Shown: positions 12,512 through 21,300 of the stretch, in pieces | Layout of the letters: each line of letters starts with the position of its first letter | Position numbering within the stretch: position 1 is the first letter of the stretch | Source of the DNA: an uncultured Lachnospiraceae bacterium | GTDB taxonomy: Bacteria > Bacillota > Clostridia > Lachnospirales > Lachnospiraceae | Direction: 5' to 3' | DNA: 51,930 nucleotides | NCBI GenBank assembly: GCA_948470905.1 | Contig: CAOKQK010000015.1 | Location: 1-51,930, forward strand | Position numbers and translations under genes: made by a program | The notes under the pieces: model-generated | Seen by the model: the letters and a program-made list of their open reading frames with translations, nothing else | Told to the model about the DNA's origin: nothing | Database searches by the model: none

Positions 12512-14494
12512 ATGGATATTGGTTATTTGATCGTACAGGCACGGACTGCCCGCGACGCGCTTCCGCTGGGCGGGGTACAGATCTGGATTACGGATGATCA
12601 GGAAAAAAGTGTTTTTCATTTGACAACAGATGAAAGTGGAGAAACGGAGAAAATCGCCCTGGAAACTCTTGAACGGTCCCTGTCTCTGGACCCGGATTTT
12701 TCCGGAACGCCCTTTGTGGGTTACAATGTCCTTGCCCATGCGGACGGCTATAATTCGGTTCATATTGTCGGCATCCCGATCCTGGAAGGGGAGACTGCCA
12801 TTCAGATTATTGAATTTGTGCCCATGAGCAAGACACAGCGCGCTCCGGCCGTGACAGAAATCCGCATCGGCGCGCCCGCTGTCTCCATGAAGGGCAGCCG
12901 TGATCAGGAGGGACCCGCCGAGGAGTCCCGGGTACTCCGCCAGGTTGTCATACCGAATCCGATCACGGTGCATCTGGGCAGCCCGGGCGCATCGGCATCC
13001 AATGTACAGGTGTCTTTTCCTGATTATGTAAAAAATGTAGCCAGCAGTGAAATATATCCCACATGGCCCGATGCATCCCTGAGGGCAAATATATATGCGA
13101 TCATCACTTTTGCGCTGAACCGGATCTACACCGAGTGGTACCGGAGCCGCGGCTACAGCTTTGACATAACGAATCATACTGCCTATGACCAATATTTTAT
13201 CTATGGGCGGAATATTTATGAATCCATCAGCCTGATCGTGGATGAAATATTTAATGAATATGTCCGCAGGCAGGGGCAGAACGCCCCATATTTTACTTCT
13301 TACTGCAACGGGACCACTGCGGCCTGCGCGGGTTTGTCCCAGTGGGGTACGGTGACACTGGCAAACCAGGGACTCAGTCCCATCCAGATACTGCGTTCCT
13401 ATTATCCCAAGGATATCGAGATTGCCGAGACAAATATTATCACAGGCGTTCTGTCCTCCTATCCGGGTACAGCGCTTAAGACGGGGAGTACGGGACTTGA
13501 CGTGCAGACGATCCAAACTTACCTGGAAAGAATCCGGCGCAATTACCCGGCAATTCCTGCCATTACAGATAAAACAGGAGTGTTCGGAGAGAGCACCAGC
13601 GCGGCAGTTGCCAAGTTTCAGCATATTTTCAATCTGACTCCCGACGGCATAGTGGGAAAGGCCACCTGGAATAAGCTTTCTTACCTGTATACCTCTGTCA
13701 CCAGGCTTGCGGAGCTGGACAGCGAGGGAACCTCCCTGGGGATTGGGACTGTTCCGCCGACTTCCATTCTGCGCCTTGGCTCGTCGGGACAGGATGTCAT
13801 CACCCTGCAGTATCTTTTGAACGTAGCTGCCGAGTTTAATCCCGCAGTTCCTGCTCCGGCACAGGACGGAAAGTTTGGGCCGGGGACACAGCAAGCGGTG
13901 GCGGCATTCCAGAGTGTCGCAGGACTTGAACCTGACGGCGTAGTGGGACCGCTCACATGGCAGGCACTGTATAACACTTATCTGGGCGTGGATGATGTGC
14001 TCCCGCCCGTCATTGATACGGGAGTTACGGAATATGTTGTCCGTTCGGGGGATACGCTTTGGCTGCTGGCTCAGCGCTTTCATACAACGGTTGACGCGAT
14101 CAAAAGCCTGAACGGACTGACCGGCAACACGCTGTATATCGGTCAGATACTGAAAATTCCCACAGCGGGAGCTTCAGGCGGATCATATTTTGAATATGTT
14201 GTCCGCTCCGGAGATACGCTTTGGCTGCTGGCCCAGCGATATCACACCACAGTTGATGCGATCATGAATCTGAACGGCCTGACCGGCAGCAGCCTGAGCA
14301 TAGGGCAGATACTCAAAATCCCTTCTGGGGGAGCGACCCCCATCCCATATTTTGAGTATACCGTCCGCCCCGGAGATACGCTTTGGCTGCTGGCCCGGAG
14401 ATATGGCACCACAGTCAGCGCGATCAAAAACTTAAACGGACTTAGCAGTGATATCCTGAATATAGGGCAGATTCTGCTGATCCCCAGTAACTGA
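12512..14494 (+). CDS. SpoIID-like wall protein with two PG-binding and three LysM domains
   Basis: A 660-residue modular protein. Residues 1-110 form a beta-rich, carboxypeptidase-regulatory-like domain. About 165-310 resemble SpoIID/LytB: SSEIYPTWPDASLRA matches the region around the catalytic Glu (Glu180 here) of SpoIID lytic transglycosylases, and GLSQWGTVTLANQGLSPIQI-LRSYY matches the family's C-terminal signature. Two PG_binding_1 domains (about 325-395 and 425-490) end in TPDGIVGKATW and EPDGVVGPLTW. Three near-identical LysM domains (about 508-660) start VVRSGDTLWLLA or TVRPGDTLWLLA. No signal peptide is visible, as in several spore-coat or cortex proteins. It probably acts on peptidoglycan during sporulation (inference). 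The ribosome-binding site AAGGAGG sits 12 nt upstream, rather far. Confidence 0.8.
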   Translation: MDIGYLIVQARTARDALPLGGVQIWITDDQEKSVFHLTTDESGETEKIALETLERSLSLDPDFSGTPFVGYNVLAHADGYNSVHIVGIPILEGETAIQIIEFVPMSKTQRAPAVTEIRIGAPAVSMKGSRDQEGPAEESRVLRQVVIPNPITVHLGSPGASASNVQVSFPDYVKNVASSEIYPTWPDASLRANIYAIITFALNRIYTEWYRSRGYSFDITNHTAYDQYFIYGRNIYESISLIVDEIFNEYVRRQGQNAPYFTSYCNGTTAACAGLSQWGTVTLANQGLSPIQILRSYYPKDIEIAETNIITGVLSSYPGTALKTGSTGLDVQTIQTYLERIRRNYPAIPAITDKTGVFGESTSAAVAKFQHIFNLTPDGIVGKATWNKLSYLYTSVTRLAELDSEGTSLGIGTVPPTSILRLGSSGQDVITLQYLLNVAAEFNPAVPAPAQDGKFGPGTQQAVAAFQSVAGLEPDGVVGPLTWQALYNTYLGVDDVLPPVIDTGVTEYVVRSGDTLWLLAQRFHTTVDAIKSLNGLTGNTLYIGQILKIPTAGASGGSYFEYVVRSGDTLWLLAQRYHTTVDAIMNLNGLTGSSLSIGQILKIPSGGATPIPYFEYTVRPGDTLWLLARRYGTTVSAIKNLNGLSSDILNIGQILLIPSN

Positions 14495-14508
14495 GTTGGT
14501 CTTTATGA

Positions 14509-14535
14509 GGGCTGTCGCATTAAGTGTGACAGCCC
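14509..14535. terminator. Hairpin between convergent genes
   Basis: GGGCTGTC/GACAGCCC with an 11-nt loop lies just after the wall-protein stop and before the 3' end of the opposite lipoprotein gene. T-tracts are weak on both sides, so it is a probable but unusual shared terminator. Confidence 0.5.
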
Positions 14536-14556
14536 TGTGAAGCGGCGCTTTGATCT

Positions 14557-16011
14557 TCATTCGTTCAGATATGTGGCCGCCCTGTTCTGGATCACATGCG
14601 CCATTTCTTCCGCTGTCTTGTCTCCTGCCATATAAGCGTTCAGCTCCTCTACAAAAATATCCCAGAGAATTCTGTCCTTTGCAAGGCCGATGGATGGAAC
14701 CGCATGATCCAGAATATACAACAGCTGTTCTTTATCTGCCTCTGTAAAGTTACCTCTTTTAGGCCGGGATTCCCCGGTGTAATAGTTGTTTACCAGGTAG
14801 TTGGCAGTGAGCTCTGCTTCCACCTCATCCTGAAGCAGCCTTTCTGTAATATCCCGTCTTGCAGGGAAACCGTCGCGCCCCTTTTGCGCCATTGTCTCCT
14901 GGTAGTCCGACAGTAAATATTCCAGGAAGCACCATGCCCCCTCTTTTTTGGCAGAAGCGGCATTCATACTGTACAGGACCGTTTTGCCCAGAAAATCAGG
15001 CATTGGGTATCTTGCCTCTCCCTCCTGATTAGGCCAGCCGGCTAATTCGTATGCGTCCCGAAAAGCATCCAGGATATCCTGGTATTTTACAAAATATTGA
15101 TCATAGTCAATGGTCTCCGCCATGGTCTGGACCTGCTTTTGATACAGCCTGTCCGCAGGGGACATGGCAGGATCTACAGGCGGCGCTTCCTGGCACCGCT
15201 TTGCATAATTCTTCAGCATTTCCATGGTCTGGATAAAGTCTTCGCAGTCAAAGCGGCATGTCCTCTGATCCCAATCTACAAAGGATTCCGGCAAAGCCGA
15301 CAGCTCGTTCATCAGCCATACATAAATGGCATCTGGCAGGGCACTGGCGGACAAGGGCACATCCGGATAGCGATCTATCAGCGCCAGATATTCCTCCACT
15401 GTCCAGCCTCCGTCCTTTGTGCTGCCCTTCTCCGCCAGGATTGCGTTGACCTTAAAGCCGGGCAGGATCCCCATCAGCTTTCCGCCCGCCGTCCCGGCTT
15501 CCAGCACCCCCTCAAAGAGATCCTCCCGGTTTACCTTTCCGCTTCCTTCCAGGTACGGTGCCAGATCCTCCAGACTCCCCTTATCCGAAAGAGTCTCCAG
15601 ATAACCGGGCGTCAGCGCCAGCAGATCACAGCCCTGCCCCCTTACCAGATCCAGCAGCATGGCGTCAGCGCTCTCATACCTTTGCACCTGTACGGTATAG
15701 TCATTCTGCGCCAGGTTAAAGGCATTGATCTGATTATTGATATATTGGTAATCCCTGACCATTGCGCCGATCAGGAGGACATTATCCGGTATCTCCTCTT
15801 TGGAGGGATCAGTTTCCGGAACTTCTATGCCCAGATATTGGTTGTACTTATCTCTGTCCACCTTTCCGTCCGGAGTCAGGACGTCTTCCCACTGCAGCGG
15901 TGCGGAGGCATCTTCGGAGGACGGCTCCGCGGTTTCCTGCCCGCAGGCGCAGAAGCTGAGGTAGCCTCCCAACAGCAGTAGGAACAAAATTGCTTTAAAT
16001 GATTTTAACAT
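14557..16011 (-). CDS. Extracellular solute-binding lipoprotein (family 1-like), orphan
   Basis: A 484-residue secreted lipoprotein: MLKSFKAILFLLLLGGYLSF then a Cys-Ala-Cys lipobox region, followed by a Ser/Glu-rich linker and a two-lobe sugar-type binding domain (repeated aromatic and Asp residues, Y-P-M-P-D-F region, C-terminal helix with LSDYQETMAQKG). I chose the ATG at 16011 because the signal peptide starts there and GGAGG lies 10 nt upstream; a longer frame to 16074 would put 21 polar residues before it. No permease or ATPase genes are adjacent, so the transporter partner is elsewhere or the protein is a sensor. The promoter is at 16095-16123. Confidence 0.8.
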   Translation of the reverse strand: MLKSFKAILFLLLLGGYLSFCACGQETAEPSSEDASAPLQWEDVLTPDGKVDRDKYNQYLGIEVPETDPSKEEIPDNVLLIGAMVRDYQYINNQINAFNLAQNDYTVQVQRYESADAMLLDLVRGQGCDLLALTPGYLETLSDKGSLEDLAPYLEGSGKVNREDLFEGVLEAGTAGGKLMGILPGFKVNAILAEKGSTKDGGWTVEEYLALIDRYPDVPLSASALPDAIYVWLMNELSALPESFVDWDQRTCRFDCEDFIQTMEMLKNYAKRCQEAPPVDPAMSPADRLYQKQVQTMAETIDYDQYFVKYQDILDAFRDAYELAGWPNQEGEARYPMPDFLGKTVLYSMNAASAKKEGAWCFLEYLLSDYQETMAQKGRDGFPARRDITERLLQDEVEAELTANYLVNNYYTGESRPKRGNFTEADKEQLLYILDHAVPSIGLAKDRILWDIFVEELNAYMAGDKTAEEMAHVIQNRAATYLNE

Positions 16012-16094
16012 GAAAGATTCGTCCTCCGATTCCTTATTTAATCTCATTACGCTATCAAACTTATAGAATTTCAATGTGTTGCTTCTATGTCTTC

Positions 16095-16123
16095 ATAATA
16101 CCACATGCTTGTTTTGCCTTCAA
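16095..16123 (-). promoter_or_regulatory. Promoter of the solute-binding lipoprotein gene
   Basis: On the minus strand TTGAAG (16123-16118), 17 nt, TATTAT (16100-16095). It lies immediately next to the palindromic repeat that starts at 16135, which may therefore affect it. Confidence 0.7.
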
Positions 16124-16134
16124 TATCTTTTTAG

Positions 16135-16237
16135 AAAAATACCACCTGTGTGGTTGCTAATCCAACACTCCGTCTGCATTGCCATTAATGGCATGCAGAC
16201 AGGTCATTGGATTGCAACCGTACAGGTGGCAAAATTT
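16135..16237. repeat. Palindromic MITE-like element, family A, copy 1
   Basis: The ends are inverted: ACCACCTGTGTGGTTGCTAA on the left and TTGCAACCGTACAGGTGG on the right, flanked by AAAAAT and AAAATTTT. The centre is GTCTGCAT-TGCCATTAATGGC-ATGCAGAC, a near-perfect palindrome, so the whole element can fold into one long hairpin. The same ends and core are found at 49447-49657. It has no coding capacity. Confidence 0.75.
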
Positions 16238-16337
16238 TGGTTCCGGCTTGTCCGGGCAGGAATTTCCTCCAGGATCTCCGTAAGGAGTTCCGGAGTGACA
16301 GGGGGCTGGCAGCTTTCCCTGTGCAGGCGTAGACAAT

Positions 16338-16763
16338 TCAATCATTGACAACATCAATTTGCAGTTCTCCCCATAACTTTATCTTAGAGGGTAACTGCAT
16401 TGGCAGCTGTTTTTCAAACTCCACTATTATGGGGGCGTCGTAACCTTTCAGATAGGCGCTGATTGAAAAACTGTCAATTACATTTATCAGCTCAACCACT
16501 GCTTCCATGTGGGGAGAATTGGCTGTGTTCTGATAATATGATAATTCTTCATTGGAATCCTGGAAATCCATAACCAGCGCAATCTTTAGATTTCCCTTTA
16601 TCCTGTCGCCGATCATTCTTTTTGTACTTTTGCCTGTTTCCATGTATTCATCATACTCAAGAAAGCTCACAAAAAACTCTTTTGCGGAATCGGCTGTGCG
16701 TATATGGGCAATTCGTCCATAACCATCAGCCCATATGTTAAGGATTGAAAAGACTGTCGGCAT
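16338..16763 (-). CDS. Protein of unknown function (141 aa)
   Basis: I do not recognise a family. The ATG at 16763 is preferred because GGGGGA lies 6 nt upstream; the frame extends to 16808 but without a binding site. The protein is mixed alpha/beta, soluble, with acidic patches (EYDEYMETGK, MDFQDSNEEL), no signal peptide and no membrane segment. It stands alone on the minus strand between the family A element and ansA. It could be a small immunity-type or stress protein, but nothing in the sequence settles it. Confidence 0.6.
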   Translation of the reverse strand: MPTVFSILNIWADGYGRIAHIRTADSAKEFFVSFLEYDEYMETGKSTKRMIGDRIKGNLKIALVMDFQDSNEELSYYQNTANSPHMEAVVELINVIDSFSISAYLKGYDAPIIVEFEKQLPMQLPSKIKLWGELQIDVVND

Positions 16764-16955
16764 AATGTTCCCCCTGATGTTTTGACTTTCACTTACAGTG
16801 TACCACAATGGGCAGGAAATTTCAAAGTGTAGAGCTCATGCGGACTATACAAACAAATTCATTCTATGCTATACTAAGGAAACGATGATGGAATCAAGGT
16901 CTCCCTGATGAGGAAACAGCAGGGAGCAGGATCAGGCGGATAAAAGGAGCGACTT

Positions 16956-17990
16956 ATGAAAAATGTGTTATTGATAGCCACAGGGGGTACGATCGCATCA
17001 GGATATACGGAGGAAGGGCTGGCGCCGAAGATCGCGGCGGAGGACCTGCTGCAGTATGTGGAGGAGTATCAGGAGTTCTGCCGGGTGAATATTGTCCAGC
17101 CCTTCAGCCTGGACAGCACAAATATTTACGCAAGGCACTGGCTGGAGCTGGCGGGGCTGATCGAAGAAAGGTATTCATACTATGACGGATTTGTAATCTG
17201 CCACGGCACGGACACCATGGCGTTCACGGCGGCGGCACTGTCTTATCTGGTCCAGAACAGCAGAAAGCCCATTGTCATAACCGGTTCTCAGAAGCCGATC
17301 AATCTGCCGGTGACGGATGCCAGGACGAACCTGCTGGACAGCCTGCGCTTTGCCTCGGATGACAGGGCTCATGGGGTAAATATTGTGTTTGGAGGCAATG
17401 CCATTGCAGGCACCCGGGCGAAAAAGGAGCGCTCCAAGAGCTACAATGCCTTTTCCAGCATCAATTATCCCAATGTGGCGGCGCTGTGTGACGGGAAGAT
17501 TGTGTTTTATATTGACGATAAGGACCGGATAAGCGGGCCGGCGGTCTTTTATCATGCGCTCAATGAGAAAGTTTTGTTGTTAAAGCTGATGCCCGGCATG
17601 GACGGGTCAGTGCTTGAGAGGCTGTTCCCTCATTATGATGCCGTGGTGATAGAAGCCTTTGGTGTGGGCGGCCTTCCGGAATATGGCCAGGTGCCTTTTT
17701 ATACGGAAATACGCCGCTGGACAGATGCGGGGAAGATTGTCATGATGGCTACCCAGGTGACGCATGAGGGGAGTGACATGGAGGTTTACCGGGTGGGCAG
17801 GGTCATCAAGGAGGATTTTCATCTGATGGAAGCCTATGATATGACGTTGGAGGCGACGGTGACGAAGGTCATGTGGGCTTTGGGGCAGGCGGAGGCAGTG
17901 GGACAGCCGAGGGGACAGGAGCGGTCTGGGTTGTTCCGCCGTCTGTTCTACAGGACGGTAAACCATGATCTGCTGCTGTTTTCCCTGTGA
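16956..17990 (+). CDS. ansA: Type I L-asparaginase
   Basis: A 344-residue cytoplasmic asparaginase that hydrolyses asparagine to aspartate and ammonia. Both catalytic threonine motifs are present: TGGTIASG with nucleophile Thr12, and HGTDTMAFTAAAL with Thr85-Asp86. The absence of a signal peptide fits type I. AGGAG is 6-8 nt upstream, and an extended -10 (TGCTATACT, 16868-16875) with a weak -35 lies about 80 nt before the ATG. The C-terminal tail (FRRLFYRTVNHDLLLFSL) is typical of the AnsA branch. It stands alone, but with gltBD nearby it fits nitrogen metabolism. Confidence 0.93.
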   Translation: MKNVLLIATGGTIASGYTEEGLAPKIAAEDLLQYVEEYQEFCRVNIVQPFSLDSTNIYARHWLELAGLIEERYSYYDGFVICHGTDTMAFTAAALSYLVQNSRKPIVITGSQKPINLPVTDARTNLLDSLRFASDDRAHGVNIVFGGNAIAGTRAKKERSKSYNAFSSINYPNVAALCDGKIVFYIDDKDRISGPAVFYHALNEKVLLLKLMPGMDGSVLERLFPHYDAVVIEAFGVGGLPEYGQVPFYTEIRRWTDAGKIVMMATQVTHEGSDMEVYRVGRVIKEDFHLMEAYDMTLEATVTKVMWALGQAEAVGQPRGQERSGLFRRLFYRTVNHDLLLFSL

Positions 17991-17997
17991 CCGCAGG

Positions 17998-18145
17998 GCG
18001 GGCCGGAGCTGGGCAGCGAGGGAAACTCTCTGGGGATCGGGATCGTTCCGTCGGCTTCCATTCTGCGCCTTGGCTCGTCGGGACAGGATTGAAAATTTGG
18101 GGCAGGGACACAGCAATCGGCAGCATATTCCAGAGTGCGGCAATA
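17998..18145 (+). pseudogene. Decayed fragment of a wall-protein PG-binding domain gene
   Basis: GGAGCTGGGCAGCGAGGGAA through GCTCGTCGGGACAGGAT closely follows the wall-protein gene at about 13710-13795, then jumps about 80 nt and resumes as AAATTTGGGGCAGGGACACA...ATTCCAGAGTG, matching 13870-13918. The reading frame is broken. It is either a recombination scar or the remnant of a second copy of the gene. This and 18146-18205 contain no other gene. Confidence 0.8.
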
Positions 18146-18205
18146 CATAAAGCAACAGGAAAAATAAGTGAAAAAATACGAGCTGTAGAATTGGAATAAA
18201 GTGGC

Positions 18206-18234
18206 TTGCGTCGGAGAAGTTTTAATAGTATAAT
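18206..18234 (+). promoter_or_regulatory. Promoter of the M60 peptidase gene
   Basis: TTGCGT (18206-18211), 17 nt, TATAAT (18229-18234). The leader of about 100 nt contains a GCACAC/GTGTGC hairpin near 18262-18280. Confidence 0.65.
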
Positions 18235-18340
18235 TTTATGCGTAATATGTCGTGAAGGCTGGCACACCCATTGTGTGCAGCGGGTTGCTGGCAGGAGATC
18301 ACGGCATAAAAAGACTTAGGAGGCGAAAAGCAGATAAAGT

Positions 18341-21300
18341 ATGAGGAAGATTGACAAAAGAGGCAGGATGAAGAAAGGAAGCGCATTTTTGCTTGCGGCG
18401 GCTCTGTGCCTGCAGGCAGGGTTCCCTTCGTATGCCACGAAGGCAGGCAGCGGGGGTGTGGGACAGGTGGATGTGTCCATAGGCAGTGCTTTGCTGTTGC
18501 AGAGGCCGGTGGATTTCTCTGTGAGCCTGAGTGGCGGAAGCGGCAGGGCAGGCAGCGAGCCCGGCATAGTCCGGCTGGAACCAGACGGTGCCTCGGAGGG
18601 CAGCGTGCGGTTTGACGGCCTGGAAGCGGGAGTATATACCCTGACTGTGTCCGGGAAGGGCTTTGCTACATATACGCAGGAGGTCCAGGTGTCGGACAGG
18701 GCGTGTGACGTGAGCCTGAAGACAGGTTTTCTGGGGGGGCTGAACTATGAGGCAGGCGCCTCACATCCGGGAGTTTTATTGATCGGCGATGTGAATGGGG
18801 ATGGCAGGGTCGATGAGGCTGACCGGACGGAGCTGGTGGAAGCCATTAATCGCGGAGTTTATGTTGAGAATGCAGATTTAAACGGCGACGGAGCAGTCAA
18901 TCTTGTGGATCTGGAGTATCTGGCGAAGGGGTATGCCGTGACAGGGGATACCCGGGCGGAGATCATAAGCCTTGTCCCGGCGGCGGTCATTGAGTCCAGG
19001 CAGGGTGAGGGCACGAAGGTGGAGGGTGAGCTGTCTGCCCTGCTGCGGGACGGGGAAAGCGTGAGACTGACTCCCAGGCAGGGTGGTTCCATCCTGGAGA
19101 ATCCGGTGTCTCTGGAATTTGATTTTGCTGGGGACAACGCCCAGGCTGACGGTATTATCATAGAGACGAATAATGAAAATCCCATCAGCAAGGCGCAGAT
19201 CGTAGTCCGTTACCTGGATGGGGGCGGGGAGCAGGAGGTGACGATCCCCGTGGAAGATGATGTGCATTATCTTCTGCGCAGCGCCCAGATAAGGGCAGAG
19301 CGGGACGGCGCGGGCAATATTTGTCTGCATCTGGGTTCCCAGGTGGCATTGAAGAAGGTGACTTTGACCATCATGGGGATGCGGAATAACAATAACCTGG
19401 CGGAAATTTCCAAGGTGGAATTCCTTAACGGCATGGAAGAAAGGATACCGGCTCCGGAAATGGATATCCCGCAGAACCTGTCAGCAGCAGCGGGGAGCCA
19501 GGTGATCGATCTGACATGGGATGCCTGTGTCAATGTCACCGGCTATGAGGTACAGATCCGGCAGGGCGGCAGGCAGCAGGTGGTGTCCACAGCCAAAAAC
19601 TCTATCTCTGTCCGTTCTTTTAATGGGAAGGAGCTGGAGAATTACAAGGAATATCAGATCAGCGTACAGTCCGTCAACGGCAGCTGGCGCAGCGGGTACG
19701 GCGATACGGTGACGGCGGTGCCAAAGCCAAGCGGCAGGCCGGATAAGCCGGATAATGTATCAGCCACAGGAAAGTACCAGAGTGTCCAGGTATCCTGGAA
19801 AAAGATGGACGACACTCTTTCCTACAATCTCTACTATAAGAAAAGTGCAGAAGAGTCCTATCAGGTTATAAAGGGCATTGAGGCAAACAGCTATACGGTT
19901 GAGAATCTGGCAGATCTGACAGAATATACGTTTTATGTCACAGGGGTCAATGACTTTGGGGAGAGCGCGCCTTCCCTGGCGGTTTCAGCTGTTACCACGG
20001 ACATGAATCCTGCGGAAATGCCAAAATATAATCTGATCAATATCGGCAAGGCGGGTGAGGTCGGGGCGCATATTATCAGCGCGACCACTAAGGGAACCAT
20101 GACAGACAGCAGCCTGGACACTCAGGCGGGCACGGCGTGGGGGACAGTGGATCACGATCCGTCGTCCTATTATCAGAAGAACACCTGGGATGACGGCGGA
20201 TTCAATAATCTGGGGCAGAACGGGCTTATCTATGAGTTTGACCAGGCATATAAGCTGGACACCATTGCCCTGCAGGAATTCGTTCCTCAGAGCATGGGAT
20301 ATTTTTATGCGAGAGTACGTTATTGGGATGAGGACGGGAAGCAGGTGGATATTGGCAGAGACAGTATCAGCGTGCAGAGAAAGACGGATGCCCAGGGACG
20401 TGTTTATTATGTGTTGAAGCTTCCGGAGCCTGTCAATGCGAAGAAGATCCAGTTTGGACTGGCGCGTTATCTGGCAGGAAACATCGGAACGACCATTTCA
20501 GAGGTGTACTTCTATTATTATGATACTCTGATGGATGAGGTAATGGCACTCTACGAGGATGACCTCCATACAGTCCTGCGGGCGGACGTGACACAGAGCG
20601 TCATTGATGCACTGCGGGTTAAGATTCATGCAAAGGATGAGGTCAGCGGGGAATATCACCCTGACAGAGAGCTGCTGGAGAAGGAGCTGCAGACAGCAGA
20701 GGCTATCCTGAAGGATGGAAAGCTGAATGCTTCCGTGGAAATATACAGCGGCATCAGCACCAAGGATACGGGCAGGGGCTTCGGCGGCATCAACGCATGG
20801 CAGCCTCTGGGTGTAGTGGCGGCAGCGGAAGAGGAGATCATGGTTTATGTGGGTCATAACAGCTTGAAGACCGGTGCAGACACCAGCCTCCAGCTGGTGG
20901 CGACACAGTACCATGCGGAATCTTCGCCTATGAGCAAGGTGGTGGCTACGCTGAAGGTGGGCGCAAACAAGGTTACGGTGCCCAAGATCTGGAATACCAC
21001 GGGATATGAGTCCGGCGGCGCCCTTTACGTCCAGTATACCGGCAGCAATGCCAATGACCGGTATGCTGTCCGTGTCAGCGGCGGCGTGCAGGTTCCACGG
21101 CTGGATCTGTATCGGGTGACGGATGCCGGGGAGCGTCTGTCGAGGACGGAAGCCTATGTGGAGGCACTGAAGGAATATACAGGTAAAATGGAGAACATAC
21201 ATAAGGAAGCCCATCAGGGCTCCGGGAACAAACTGGCGGCGTATGATTATGACAGCCATAACTGTATCCTGGGGGCAACCGATATCATGCTGGATACCAT

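Noticed and set aside
12506-14083. Long minus-strand open frame (525 codons) inside the wall-protein gene
   Set aside because: Antisense shadow of repeated PG-binding and SpoIID-like coding sequence, with no start signal.
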